Assembly: GCA_032622095.1 (NCBI GenBank)
Contig: CP136061.1
Coordinates: 134,189,587-134,253,586 of the forward strand
From: Siphonodentalium dalli
Lineage: Eukaryota > Mollusca > Scaphopoda > Gadilida > Siphonodentaliidae
Length of the DNA stretch: 64,000 nt
Reading direction: 5' to 3'
Made by a program: the position numbers and the translations under genes. Below the pieces are notes generated by a model. It did not search any database, was not told the origin of the DNA, and worked only from the letters and a program-made list of their open reading frames with translations. Each line of letters begins with the position of its first letter. Within the stretch, counting starts at the first letter, position 1. Of the stretch, positions 11,686 to 23,118 are shown in pieces.

Positions 11686-12632
11686 AAATACCGGTAGGAT
11701 ATTTAGACAGAGAAACAGCATGTAGGTATATACAAAGAGATGAAGTATATATATTATTTAGATTCCGGTTGTAGGTAGCCTCAAACAATTACACCATACA
11801 TGTAACATTGACATAGTAAATATTATAACTGTATGTAGTCATATGTCATGATATGTGTAGTTTATCATGTCACTTAATCACTTGTTGTGATCAACAGCAA
11901 AAACACCTGTCATAAAAAATCTCTGGTTATACTTCTTGTCTTGTGTATACAAAGTACTGCATGTACCGTAGGATACTAACAACAACATTTATATGTGTTG
12001 CAATTTTGTCTACTTCACTGAACATAGTCTTGATAAAAAAACATAATTTGTGTGGGAAGGTGGGTCATCTGCTTTCATAACTTCACTGGTGAGTTCTACA
12101 TTAAATTTAGCCTGTTCAGCATGTCTGCTTGGAATTAGATGAGATCTTTGAGTCTTGATCTTTGAGTCTTGAATTTTTTGCATTCTAAAAGGTAATGAAA
12201 TTCATCTCCAATTTGACTTTTGCTACACAAAATACATTATCTGTATATATGGCTGGTGCCATCCTATCTTCCGGTTTCAATTGGCAATTCATGGTTGGAT
12301 GTTCAACATAAAATGGTTCGGTTTTTGTAGTTAAGCCGGTAGATATAATTCTCAAAGTAAATGACGTGCTTGCATATCTTGTAAATGTCCCTAGTACTTG
12401 AACCGCTGTTCATCAAGTCCAAGTTAATTTGAACTGATTTATTATACTACATACACAGAAATTGTATACTAGTAGGATTTTCTATTTTCTCAGCATCAAT
12501 GAAGTGGGATCGGTTTAAACAATAGTTATTTCTACAATCATAGAACATATGGAATATTTTTTACAAATGTTTATGACATGATTTAGAATAGATGAGGGTG
12601 AAGAGGATCTAACAACAAGCTAGTCATCGCTG
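11686..12632. other. AT-rich stretch without gene
   Basis: No coding frame, transposon end or tandem repeat was recognised, apart from a small GATCTTTGAGTCTT duplication near 12140-12168. Confidence 0.45.
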
Positions 12633-12755
12633 ATGTAGTCCAAGTCTCTTCATACGAAAACCGACTAAGATATTGGGAAAGTGAAACAGCATTTTGCTAT
12701 CCCAATATCTTAGCTGGTTTTCGTATGCGCAGACTTGGACTATCACTTATGTTGA
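12633..12755. repeat. Long snap-back hairpin
   Basis: The arm ATGTAGTCCAAGTCTCTTCATACG, then AAAACCGACTAAGATATTGGGA, pairs with TCCCAATATCTTAGCTGG, TTTTCGTATGCGCAGACTTGGACTA. The arms are about 43 bp with a loop of about 18 nt (AAGTGAAACAGCATTTTGC). It is probably a small foldback transposon. I could not define a target duplication. Confidence 0.75.
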
Positions 12756-13505
12756 GTTAATTATCTCCTCAAAAAAGAAAAAGACATGGAGTACCGGTAT
12801 ATAAGAAGAGCGGTGGACAAGAGGCCAAGTTGAAAAGGACAGGTTTAATATGAATAACATGATAATGATGAATTTAATAAGCATTGAAAATTTATGAATC
12901 TGGTGAGGTCACAGAGGGACAGAGAGAAAGCGAGATACAGAGGGAGTGAGAGAGTGTGTGTGCTAAAACTGCTGTATGTTCATGAATATTTAAGATTTTG
13001 AGTCATCTAGTAGACATTCTGATAGGTCAAACAAGATTTCCAATTAGACTTTTATTCATTTATTTAAAGAGCTGTCTGACGCGGCAGATGAAGGGTGGTC
13101 CCATTCAGTGTCAGAGTGGGGAGGTAGATCTGGGCGTCTCTCTGATCGCTGCTTCTTGAGCGCCGCATCATTTACAGGAGTCAAGAAAAACAACACTCTT
13201 AATACTCGTGAGTACCTTAAAACAAACCGTATGAAGTGTGACCTAAGTGACTAGAACTTCTAAAGACTACCTTAATCACTGACAACCATTTTGTTGTAAC
13301 AACGTCCCTGTATGCAGTATCATTTATGAAACACAAGAGAAAACAAAATGGTGTAACATCAGTGAAGTGTGAAATGTTAGGAAGAATAAAATGTTATGAA
13401 GAATAAAATATAAAAAAAAAAAATCGCCCTCCCACCTCATTTTTCTGAATAAGTTGGATGTAAATCTAGAAATTTATTTATATTGGCATACCAGTAATAC
13501 AGGTA
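12756..13505. other. Intergenic stretch without recognised gene
   Basis: Mixed AT-rich sequence with a GA-rich patch at 12900-12960. The block 13085-13150 is less AT-rich (GATCTGGGCGTCTCTCTGATC) but has no supported frame. Confidence 0.4.
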
Positions 13506-13620
13506 CAGTAATGCTCTAATTAATTAATCGACTCCTTAACCACAGCAGAATTATGGGTAACTTTTCAGGATTCAGTTGGTAATGTGGCTTGTTGCCATTC
13601 ATCGGAAAGCTCTCGCCGAG
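13506..13620 (+). mobile_element. Family A MITE, left half only
   Basis: TA-CAGTAATGCTCTAATTAATTAATCGACTCC and the complete left arm up to the centre GCTCTCGCCGAG. Similarity then stops and LINE sequence begins. No right arm is found downstream of the LINE. The LINE frame opens inside this arm, so its first ~12 codons are MITE sequence. Confidence 0.85.
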
Positions 13621-14669
13621 TGCACCTCGGAATACCACAAAGCCGCAGATCAGATCGTAAAACGAACATTGATAGGTCATGTGAGATAATGCGGAAAACA
13701 TTTTTTGGTGCATGCAGGTCATTTACCACGAAATGTCTTTCGCCGATCTCACAGCTGACCATATTTACACACGTGGTTCTCCCGAAAGCTCTCTACGGCT
13801 GTGAGATGTGGTACCGGCTATCAGAAGCCAACATATTACAACTTGAGCGATCTTACCGCATGTGCATCAAAACAATTCAAGGTCTACCGACAAGAGCGAG
13901 CACAGAAATCGCATTGTCACTGCTCGGAGTCAATCCACTCAGACTCGAAATTGAAAAGAAAAAACTTTTATTCATGGGCTCTTTAATAAATTTACCATGC
14001 AACCACCGTGTCGCTCTCCGCATTTTCCTATTCAATCTACACGGTTATATAATATTTAAACGCCCTCCAATTGGCTTCACAGGAGACATTATTCCTATTC
14101 TTACAAAATACAACCTATATGAGTATCTCACAACATTCGCTGAAACAGGATTCTTCCCTATTCAATCACATTGGAAAGCTATTGTGAAACAGAATATGTC
14201 TCACACAATGTCACAACCAAATCAACCTGAACGAGTGGACTCCCTTGAGTTTTTTCGCAGAGTAAAACCTTGCCATATGTCTACCTGGAGGGGATGGAAG
14301 CTCTGTTGGCACAACCCTAATTATCTACAGAAAGCGGTACAAATGGCTAACATTCTCAACCGCACGACATATGATAATAATACTATCTGCAAACACTGTG
14401 GCCATTTGTACCATAACCAGGTTGAACACATGTTTCTCCATTGTTTCTCACCACATATAGTTCAACTGAAGAACTGCTTCTGGTATAGAATTATTAATGT
14501 CCACGGTATCCCAATCTTTGTCACGATGGATCAATTGTCTTGCAATGAATTTCTAATGCATGCATTTGGATGCCAGTCGCTGGGCGGACTTGATCCCTCA
14601 GATATTCCCAATGAAAATAGTTTATTCACAGACTGCTTTTCGTTCATAAGTGTATTATGTTACATATGA
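13584..14669 (+). pseudogene. LINE (non-LTR retrotransposon) ORF2 C-terminal fragment
   Basis: A 361-codon open frame, the longest in the window. Residues ~13 onward match the region after the reverse transcriptase core of mollusc-type non-LTR elements by eye: the signature ALYGCEMW (about 71-78), a following LERSYRMCIKTIQGLP block, and ALSLLG near 111-116. A C-terminal cysteine motif C-x2-C-x9-H-x4-C lies at residues 269-287 (C269, C272, H282, C287), typical of LINE C-termini. The endonuclease and the catalytic RT domain are absent, so this is a 5'-truncated, non-autonomous copy. The apparent start ATG lies in the adjoining MITE half and is not the native start. The uninterrupted frame suggests a fairly young insertion. 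The clade is not assigned. Confidence 0.85.
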
Positions 14670-15190
14670 TTGTTTGCGAGTGGCGACTCCTATATAGATA
14701 CATGCATCATGTATACTGCTGATCTTTAATATCCCAAATTTATCGGGAAACAATATAGCATATGTAACAATACAATTTTATTATTACTGTCTACAGTATA
14801 CTGAAGTATACGAATATCACAATATCAATGATAACATCGCATCTCTGTATATTTTATGGAATGCCACCATAAATCGATATCTAATTTATTATATGGCATT
14901 ATAGACATTGAAGTATAATTATAATTTGCAGATATATGACCTCTGTGATTGCAATCGCCATGCAATTTATTATATATACATGTGTATATGGGCTAGTATT
15001 GACGTTATACATACACGTATATATAGTACAGTAATTGATTCTAATTTCACACGATGCATTTGTGTCTGTTCTGATAACATATACGTAACGCCTTATTATT
15101 CTTAATGTTTTTTATTATGTAATTGTATATACGTTGTACACTACGTCTCCCGTTCGTGGAGGAATAAACAATCTCTCTCTCTCTATTATT
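14670..15190 (+). mobile_element. LINE 3' untranslated region and (TC)n tail
   Basis: AT-rich sequence follows the LINE stop codon. Near the end lies a small hairpin, CTCC-CGTTCGT-GGAG (about 15147-15161), immediately before GAATAAACA. AATAAA is at 15163-15168, followed by ATCTCTCTCTCTCTCT. I take this simple-repeat tail as the 3' end of the LINE, by analogy with other non-LTR elements that end in short repeats. Confidence 0.6.
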
Positions 15191-15493
15191 ATTAATCACG
15201 ACCAGTTTTGTTTTATCACAACTCTATTTCTCTATCATTTCACACATGCAAGACAGCCATTTCTATATATCGATGATTAAAGACTACATGTATATATCAT
15301 ATTGGTCATATCATTAGAGGTACTCCATGATAGGTATTGATAATAACAGTGATAACAAGAATTAACATGAATGCCAAGGTACTGGTAGATACCATTGTTA
15401 TTTCCCGAGAAGAGAAATAATTTTTTGTGTATTCTGTAAACCTGGTTTTCAAGGAAACAAATTTTTAGAAGCCAACTAATGATACATAATAAG
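15191..15493. other. AT-rich spacer
   Basis: No gene or repeat recognised between the LINE tail and the next family B MITE. Confidence 0.4.
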
Positions 15494-15850
15494 CAAGCCT
15501 GCAAAAATTGTGTCTGTCATCTGCGGAATGAAGTCCCCAGAGGGTGAATTTAGTGACCATCTTCTGCACAGTGGGCAAGCGTCACAAAATTCACCTTCTG
15601 GGAACCTCATTCTGCTTAGGCCTCAACTGCTATTGGAGACCTACCGGTAGGATCAGATTGAAGTTCCCCAGTTGAAGTTGGTGATGTTCACCCATTAGTC
15701 ACCTCGATTATTCATTTTATCTCTTCAAATTAGGAGATATAGAAACTTCCCAGAATGGAAAAAGTAACTAAAACAATGTTAATTTGAGACTAGATACTTC
15801 CCAGAAGATGAGACCTAAGCAGAATGAGGTCCCCACTATTTGCAGGCTTG
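15494..15850. mobile_element. Family B MITE, long subtype
   Basis: Starts CAAGCCTGCAAAAATTG and ends CTATTTGCAGGCTTG. Flanks ATAATAAG and GTAACAAG match at 6 of 8 positions. The long subtype adds an inner block, seen also at 44454, 55844 and 56813: CTATTGGAGACCTACCGG, CAGTTGAAGTTGGTGATG, CCATTAGTCACCTCGATTAT and AAGTAACTAAAACAATGTTA. Confidence 0.85.
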
Positions 15851-15858
15851 GTAACAAG

Positions 15859-16552
15859 AGGTACGCTGTCGCGTGGCATTTGCCCCCGACCGTAGCAATT
15901 CGGATTAAGCATGGACAAAACTGTGGATATCCGAGGAGGTCTATATGACCATTCCAAAAGAAGTTCGTACAGAAATGTTGACTAAAAACCCACCGACTAA
16001 AGTCAGGAGGCATATCTTTTGAGTGCACAAAGGCCAAAACTCTCTTTGTTTATACTGAAACATTTCACACCACTTTAGTCTTTACCAATACCATTGGAAG
16101 TGTGAGTCATGTAGTAAAATTGTATATAAAATTATAGATACCTTATTCAGTGTAAAATTGAATTTTCTAAGTAAAAAAGGGCCATAACTCTGGTGAAAAA
16201 GGGTGGACGAAACCCGCACTATGCATGTAGCTTTCCCCCCATGCTGCTCTATCACCATACCAAATATCAACTAAATCTGCGCAACGGTTGCTGAACAATA
16301 ATGCAAAATGTTTGTACGGACGGACAAAATTGAATTTTCTAAGTCAAAAAAGGGCCATAACTCTGGTGAAAATGGGTGGACGAAACTCGCGCTATGCATG
16401 TAGCTGTTCCCCCATGCTGCTCTATCACCATACCAAATAACAGCTAAATCTGCCAAGCGGTTGCTGAACAATAATGCAAAATGTTTGTACGGACGGACAG
16501 AGACGTCTACTATATAAAACCGCCGACTTCAAGTCGGGGGCATAATAAGATA
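15859..16552 (+). repeat. Tandem-core element with two ~172-bp units
   Basis: Two units (from about 16156 and 16328) are very similar to each other: AATTGAATTTTCTAAGT, GGGCCATAACTCTGGTGAAAA, GGGTGGACGAAAC, CATGCTGCTCTATCACCATA, CCAAATA and GCGGTTGCTGAACAATAATG. The end has GTACGGACGGACAGAG, then the hairpin CCGACTTCAAGTCGG and GGGGCATAATAAG. The left boundary (GTGGCATTTGCCCCCGAC near 15872) is complementary to the GGGGGCATAA end. Minus-strand frames here are read-through. Confidence 0.7.
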
Positions 16553-17324
16553 GTAGTAAAAAGAATATGAAAACAAAAAACCTGATGAAAATTCTTGAAC
16601 AATACATCTCCCTTCAGTAATTCCATCACGTCAAATCAACAACAAGAAGTTTCCGACCACAACTTAAGCATGTAAGCATCAATCCACCAATGTCAAATCA
16701 TTTCATTAATATACAAGTCGAATGATACATTAGTTACAGTTGAGTTTTCCGTCATACATGCAGATCTAACTGAACTGAAATTTTGGGAAAGGTTGCAGCA
16801 TGTGATGAAATATTTTGCCTCTGGGTCACTGTATTTTTTAAACTACTGTAATGAGGTATGCCATTAATATGTTTAATGAATTCAAGGATAACATATATTC
16901 TATTCTGATCTTGTCTGGTCAGGGATAATAGTATGGAATAACCCCAGGAAAGCCCAAAACGTCCACACCTGATCACCCCATGTCTGTCATAAGGTCACAA
17001 TTAAAATGATATTCGTTTTCCCTGACCCTGCCTTAGGTTTCGAGCAGGTAGGTCAGTTAGGTTGAAAGTTTTTTTTTACTTCTACAGAGGCCACCGGATA
17101 GATCTATTCAGTGGTTAATTCCAGATGTGCATGTACCTGAAGAAACCGCAGTAAACATTATTCCAAGTAACAAGACACCTATTATGATAATAAGACAATG
17201 AACTGGACCAAATTCTCAACTGGTATTTTTTTTTTCACAGAGCCAACATGAGGCAAGGTCCCAAATTGTGTTATATGATCATCAGCCTGACTGGAAATTT
17301 AAAATAACATTGGAAGGCATCTTG
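16553..17324. other. Intergenic stretch without recognised gene
   Basis: No supported frame. The 74-codon minus frame at 16752-16976 lacks any recognisable motif. Confidence 0.4.
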
Positions 17325-17404
17325 TTAATGCCCTAAGTAATCGACTCCTTAACCACAGCATAATTCTACTGTGGTTAAGGAGTCGATTACTTAGGGCATT
17401 ACTG
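17325..17404. mobile_element. Family A MITE, internally deleted 80-bp form
   Basis: TTAATGCCCTAAGTAATCG, ACTCCTTAACCACAGCA, TAATTCTACTGTGGTTAAGG, AGTCGATTACTTAGGGC, ATTACTG-TA. Only the outer ~37 bp of each arm remain, almost perfectly paired with virtually no loop. Confidence 0.85.
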
Positions 17405-17639
17405 TATATGAATATGGATAGTAACTTCATTGCCGTGTGGTGGTTATTGCCCTCCACCTTTATGACAAATGTATTTTGTTCGCGTCTATTAATATTGGTT
17501 GCTTATATTAATAAACAGCTGATGAAATATGAACTAGCGTTTAGTTGTCAATGAACAAGCTTAAATCCTTGAGTGTCACCTCCTTTCCTGATATATAGGT
17601 ATAATTATTATTTTCTATGAGGAGCCAATAAATATTTTG
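17405..17639. other. Short intergenic spacer
   Basis: No feature recognised. Confidence 0.4.
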
Positions 17640-18175
17640 AGGTTATTTGAGGGTAGGTAGGGTCAGGGGAAAACAAAGCATATTTTTATTGCTAAATAAT
17701 TTACAAACTATTAAAGGGATGTAACTCAGGAAATTGGACAAAAATGATTTTCGAACTCGATCGAGATTGTTGTGAATGATCCATATATCAATTTTGATTG
17801 AAATTGGTTGATGTTTGTTTTTGAAAGTTATCATGCTATAAACAGACATAAAATTTCCTAAAATTACTAAATATAGACAAACTAAGGTCGTGACTCAGGT
17901 AAAAATAATCGGACAAATCTGGTTTTTGAACTCAATCGGATTAATTTATTGTTATGAGAGATCCATATACCAGATATGAATTAAACTGGTTGACGTTTGT
18001 TCAAATTATTGTGCTAACAGACATCAAATTTCTATAAATAGAAGTTGCATATAAACCCTGGTTAGACCCGATTTTCTATGTAAAACTGTCGCACATGACA
18101 ATTAACTCACATACCAAAAATTGTCAGAATCCATGAATAAATGGCTATGTTATAATCCCGCCCTCCAAACTATTC
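17640..18175 (+). repeat. Degenerate ~170-bp tandem-core repeat
   Basis: About three units (near 17713, 17883 and 18050) share GTAACTCAGG/GTGACTCAGG, GGACAAA, TTTTTGAACTCAATCGG, GATCCATATA(C/T)CA and TTGGTTGATGTTTGTT. It belongs to the same broad class as the repeats at 842 and 22056 but is a distinct family. Confidence 0.6.
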
Positions 18176-18729
18176 CTCGCCATACCAATAGCTGTGTTGT
18201 GTGTTGATAACAGGGACATTCCGATCTGACGCAATTTCTACAAACCGAAGAATTCTCTAAACCGGACAAAATGTTCGGTCCAGACACTGTTCAGTTTGGA
18301 GAGGTTTTACTGTATCCTTGTTTGTGTGGGATAACATACAGGCAGACAACAAGATGCAGGGGCAGGATACTACACTCACTATAGAGGGACCATAAGCCAT
18401 CTGATATAATGACTATGAAGGTTGTTGAATAACTAATGAAATTGGCAAGATGAATTTTTTTATTTTTACTTTCAATTTATTCATCGGAGTACAGATGCCC
18501 AAGGATACAAGTGGTTATCTCGATAAATAACAAGACTGTCTGCCTCAGCACTCAACAAGCTTCCTGCGGCTAAAAGAACTGATTGAACCCCGCACTAATC
18601 AGATCCGATAAACTAACTTTTATTCCTTAATAAACAGTATGCTTAGAATTACGTGTCTCTTATGCCTTTTAAATCAATAAAGAGCTGGCAATTTGTTGCA
18701 GGTTGTTGGTAGTCCTTGACGCTTAAATA
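18176..18729. other. Intergenic stretch without recognised gene
   Basis: Contains GATCTGACGCAATTTCTACAA and a GGTCCAGACACTG patch of higher complexity but no supported frame. Confidence 0.4.
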
Positions 18730-18735
18730 TGTGCA

Positions 18736-19177
18736 TTTAATGCAATGTATTGGCTGCCTCTAGTCCTCTACACAGGAATGCAGGATCTTTCCAGTATCAA
18801 TGATTCCCTTCCCGAATATATTAACAGTCTGATATATCCATACACTCCCCGGCGAACACTTCATTCAAATGAATTATCCTTTCTCTGTCCACAAGGTGCC
18901 AATCTTATGACCGTCGGCGACAGAGCTTTCTCTGTAGCCTGTCCCGACATTTGGAACTCTCTACCAAATGAAATGCAGCAATCCTGTTTGCTTACCGATT
19001 TTCAATCTTCACAAAGAAAACTAACAACAAAAACTGATTATATATAATTCGACATACATGTATCTATTGATCATTTTGCATGTGCATTTGTTGTGTATCT
19101 ATATAACGTGCAAAGCGCTTAGGGCCCCTTTACAGGGGATAGGCGCTATATAAATATTATTATTATTATTATTATCA
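18736..19177 (+). mobile_element. LINE 3' end (CR1/L2-like) with stem-loop and (ATT)n
   Basis: The frame at 18745-19047 keeps the end of a non-LTR reverse transcriptase protein. YWLP is near the start, YTPRR follows, and a GDRAFSVACPDIWNSLPNEM block (codons ~57-76) is highly characteristic of the C-terminus of CR1/L2/jockey-type elements. The part between YWLP and the LPEYI block is degraded. Downstream the tail has a stem-loop at 19114-19147 (AGCGCTTAGGGCCCC ... GGGGATAGGCGCT), TATATAAAT and an ATT repeat at 19155-19176. Stem-loop plus trinucleotide tail is the expected 3' signal. It is 5' truncated and inactive. Confidence 0.85.
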
Positions 19178-19250
19178 ATGCATCTCATGATAAACATCAA
19201 TGAAAAAACAGACAGAATGGTCACAAATCAGATAATAATTAATGCAATGT

Positions 19251-21770
19251 TCTAGAGATTCATCATCCACAAATACAGAGACTCAATGGCTTCATCATCC
19301 ACAAATACAGAGACTCAATGACTTCATCATCCACAAATACAGACTCAATGACTTCATCATCCACAAATACAGAGACTCAATGGCTTCATCATCCACAAAT
19401 ACAGACTCAATGACTTCATCATCCACAAATACAGACTCAATGACTTCATCATCCACAAATACAGAGACTCAATGGCTTCATCATCCACAAATACAGAGAC
19501 TCAATGACTTCATCATCCACAAATACAGAGACTCAATGACTTCATCATCCACAAATACAGACTCAATGACTTCATCATCCACAAATACAGAGACTCAATG
19601 GCTTCATCATCCACAAATACAGACTCAATGACTTCATCATCCACAAATACAGAGACTCAATGGCTTCATCATCCACAAATACAGAGACTCAATGACTTCA
19701 TCATCCACAAATACAGACTCAATGACTTCATCATCCACAAATACAGAGACTCAATGACTTCATCATCCACAAATACAGACTCAATGACTTCATCATCCAC
19801 AAATACAGAGACTCAATGGCTTCATCATCCACAAATACAGACTCAATGACTTCATCATCCACAAATACAGAGACTCAATGGCTTCATCATCCACAAATAC
19901 AGAGACTCAATGACTTCATCATCCACAAATACAGACTCAATGACTTCATCATCCACAAATACAGAGACTCAATGACTTCATCATCCACAAATACAGACTC
20001 AATGACTTCATCATCCACAAATACAGACTCAATGACTTCATCATCCACAAATACAGACTCAATGACTTCATCATCCACAAATACAGAGACTCAATGACTT
20101 CATCATCCACAAATACAGAGACTCAATGAATTCATCATCCACAAATACAGAGACTCAATGGCTTCATCATCCACAAATACAGACTCAATGACTTCATCAT
20201 CCACAAATACAGACTCAATTAATGACTTCATCATCCACAAATACAGAGACTCAATGACTTCATCATCCACAAATACAGAGACTCGATGACTTCATCATCC
20301 ACAAATACAGAGACTCAATGGCTTCATCATCCACAAATACAGAGACTCAATGACTTCATCATCCACAAATACAGAGACTCAATGACTTCATCATCCACAA
20401 ATACAGACTCAATGACTTCATCATCCACAAATACAGACTAAATGACTTCATCATCCACAAATACAGACTCAATGGCTTCATCATCCACAAATACAGAGAC
20501 TCAATGACTTCATCATCCACAAATACAGAGACTCAATGACTTCATCATCCACAAATACAGACTCAATGACTTCATCATCCACAAATACAGACTCAATGGC
20601 TTCATCATCCACAAATACAGACTCAATGACTTCATCATCCACAAATACAGAGACTCAATGACTTCATCATCCACAAATACAGACTCAATGGCTTCATCAT
20701 CCACAAATACAGAGACTCAATGACTTCATCATCCACAAATACAGAGACTCAATGACTTCATCATCCACAAATACAGACTCAATGACTTCATCATCCACAA
20801 ATACAGACTCAATGGCTTCATCATCCACAAATACAGACTCAATGACTTCATCATCCACAAATACAGAGACTCAATGACTTCATCATCCACAAATACAGAC
20901 TCAATGACTTCATCATCCACAAATACAGAGACTCAATGACTTCATCATCCACAAATACAGAGACTCAATGGCTTCATCATCCACAAATACAGACTCAATG
21001 ACTTCATCATCCACAAATACAGAGACTCAATGGCTTCATCATCCACAAATACAGAGACTCAATGGCTTCATCATCCACAAATACAGAGACTCAATGAATT
21101 CATCATCCACAAATATAGAGACTCAATGGCTTCATCATCCACAAATACAGACTCAATGGCTTCATCATCCACAAATATAGAGACTCAATGGCTTCATCAT
21201 CCACAAATACAGACTCAATGACTTCATCATCCACAAATACAGACTCAATGACTTCATCGTCCACAAATACAGACTCAATGGCTTCATCATCCACAAATAC
21301 AGAGACTCTATGAATTCATCATCCACAAATACAGAGACTCAAAGAATTCATCATCCACAAATACAGAGACTCAATGAATTCATCATCCACAAATATAGAG
21401 ACTCAATGGCTTCATCATCCACAAATACAGAGATTCAATGAATTCATCATCCACAAATACAGAGACTCAATGACTTCATCATCCACAAATACAGTGACTC
21501 AATGACTTCATCATCCACAAATACAGAGACTCAATGACTTCACCATCCACAAATACAGACTCAATGGCTTCATCATCCACAAATACAGACTCAATGGCTT
21601 CATCATCCACAAATACAGACTCAATGACTTCATCATCCACAAATACAGAGACTCAATGGCTTCATCATCCACAAATACAGAGACTCAATGGCTTCATCAT
21701 CCACAAATACAGAGACTCAATGGCTTAATCATCCACAAATACAGACTCAATGACTTCACCATCCATGGGA
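19251..21770. repeat. Minisatellite of 30- and 32-bp monomers, about 80 units
   Basis: The monomer is CTTCATCATCCACAAATACA followed by GAGACTCAATGA (32 bp) or GACTCAATGA (30 bp). The two lengths differ by one GA and alternate irregularly. A second variable position reads TGACTT, TGGCTT or TGAATT. Two higher-order repeats of seven monomers are visible, 218 bp over about 19598-20030 and 216 bp over about 20510-20925. The right end is richer in variants (TATAG, TGAATTC, CACCATC). Frames on both strands read through the monomers (SSSTNT-type on plus, VDDEVIES-type on minus). Because 32 bp shifts the frame, none continues across the array, so I do not call a gene. Confidence 0.97.
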
Positions 21771-23118
21771 GCAAATTCAAACCAACAAGTATGAGTGAGA
21801 TATCTACTTGGATGGGGAAAAAAATCAAAAATATTCATTTAAACAAAAATAAATAACTGTAGAACGGAAAACATGAACAATATCATTGAACACTCAATTG
21901 ATTGCCATCATAATAGTGAACATACATACCAAATTTCTTTGATATCCGTCAACCGGTGGTGGAGATATGGACAAAAAACCAACACTTCCAAATGTACAAA
22001 GATGAATAACTCAAACGGAAAACCGTAAAAAAAACAACAATTGAACACACAATAAAACAAGAGCTACGCTGGGCGTGCAATATACGCCCTCTCTTGGGTC
22101 GGCGGAAACTGGTAAAAAAGGGACATAACTCTGGTAAAAATTGGCGGACGGAACTCAAATTTGAACTTGACCTGTGTTTTGGTGGGAGAAAGTAATATAC
22201 CAAATTATCATTGAATCCGATAAGCTCTAGTAAAGTTATCATGCGGACAACAAATTTCAGGGATTTTCTAAGTCAAATTACGTCAAATAAGGGGCATAAC
22301 TCCGGTGAAAATTGGCGGACGGAACCCAAATTCGAACTTGAGCTGTCTTTTCTCCTAATAAACCCACATACCAAATTTGATTGAAATCGGTTCACTCTAA
22401 CTAAAGTTATCATCCGGACAACAAATTTCATGGATTTTCTAAGTCAAATTACGTCAAAAAAGGGGCCATAACTCTCGCAAAAATTATCGGATTAAAACGA
22501 AATTCGGACTTGAGCTGTATTTCGATATATGTAATCCACAAAAATACGGGTTTTGCGTATAAACATTCCAAAATCGAGTTATCATCCGGAAACCAAAAAA
22601 CATAAGAAAAACTGAATTTTCTGAGTCGAAAAAGGGGCATAACTCTGCCAAAAATGGTCGGACAGAACCCAAGTTCGAACTTGACCTGTGTTTTGGTGGG
22701 AGAAAGTAATATAACAAATTTGGATTCATTCCGATAAACTATACTAAAGTTATCATCCGGACAACAAATTTCAAGGATTTTCTAAGTCAAAAAACGTTAA
22801 ATAAGGGGCATAACTCCGGTGAAAATTGGCGGGCGGAACCCAAATTCGAACTTGAACTTACTTTTCGGCTAATAAACCCACATACCAAATTTTACTAATT
22901 TTGGTTCACTCTAACTAAAGTTATCATCCGGACAACAGGTTAACGGACGGACGGACGGACGCCCGGACGGACAGACCAATACTATAATACGGCCTTTTTT
23001 TCAAAAGGGCGTATAATTATTGAACACTCGATTGATTGCCCTCATAGTAGTGAACATCCATACCAAATTTCATTGAGATTCGTTAACCGGTGGTGGAGAT
23101 ATCTGCTTGGACGGTCAA
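21771..23118. repeat. Tandem-repeat DNA interrupted by an inserted tandem-core element
   Basis: The outer repeat has units TTGAACACTCAATTGATTGCC, then CATA(C/T)ATACCAAATTTC and CGGTGGTGGAGATATGG (about 21887-21972 and 23017-23105). It breaks at about 22055 and resumes at about 23015. The outer array and the inner element are separate repeat families. Confidence 0.65.
22056..23014 (+). repeat. Tandem-core element inserted in another repeat
   Basis: About five units (from about 22116, 22285, 22463, 22632 and 22802; ~170 bp) carry GGGGCATAACTC, AATTGGCGGACGGAACCC, AATTCGAACTTGA, CACATACCAAATTT and AAGTTATCATCCGGACAAC. It ends in GACGGACGGACGGACGCC, ATAATACGGCC and a GGGCGTAT end. The left side has ATACGCCCT at 22082-22090, complementary to AGGGCGTAT at 23006-23014. 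Minus-strand frames of 60-100 codons here are read-through. Confidence 0.75.

Noticed and set aside
15494-16037. A gene in the 75- and 89-codon minus-strand frames
   Set aside because: They overlap a family B MITE and the start of a tandem-core element and have no recognisable domain.
19242-20097. Open frames of 83-129 codons encoding Ser/Thr-rich repeats
   Set aside because: Frames exist on both strands only because the monomer lacks stops. The 32-bp monomers shift frame and none spans the array.
19251-21770. CRISPR-like appearance of regular ~30-bp repeats
   Set aside because: The monomers are directly adjacent with no unique spacers, and the setting is eukaryotic. It is a minisatellite.
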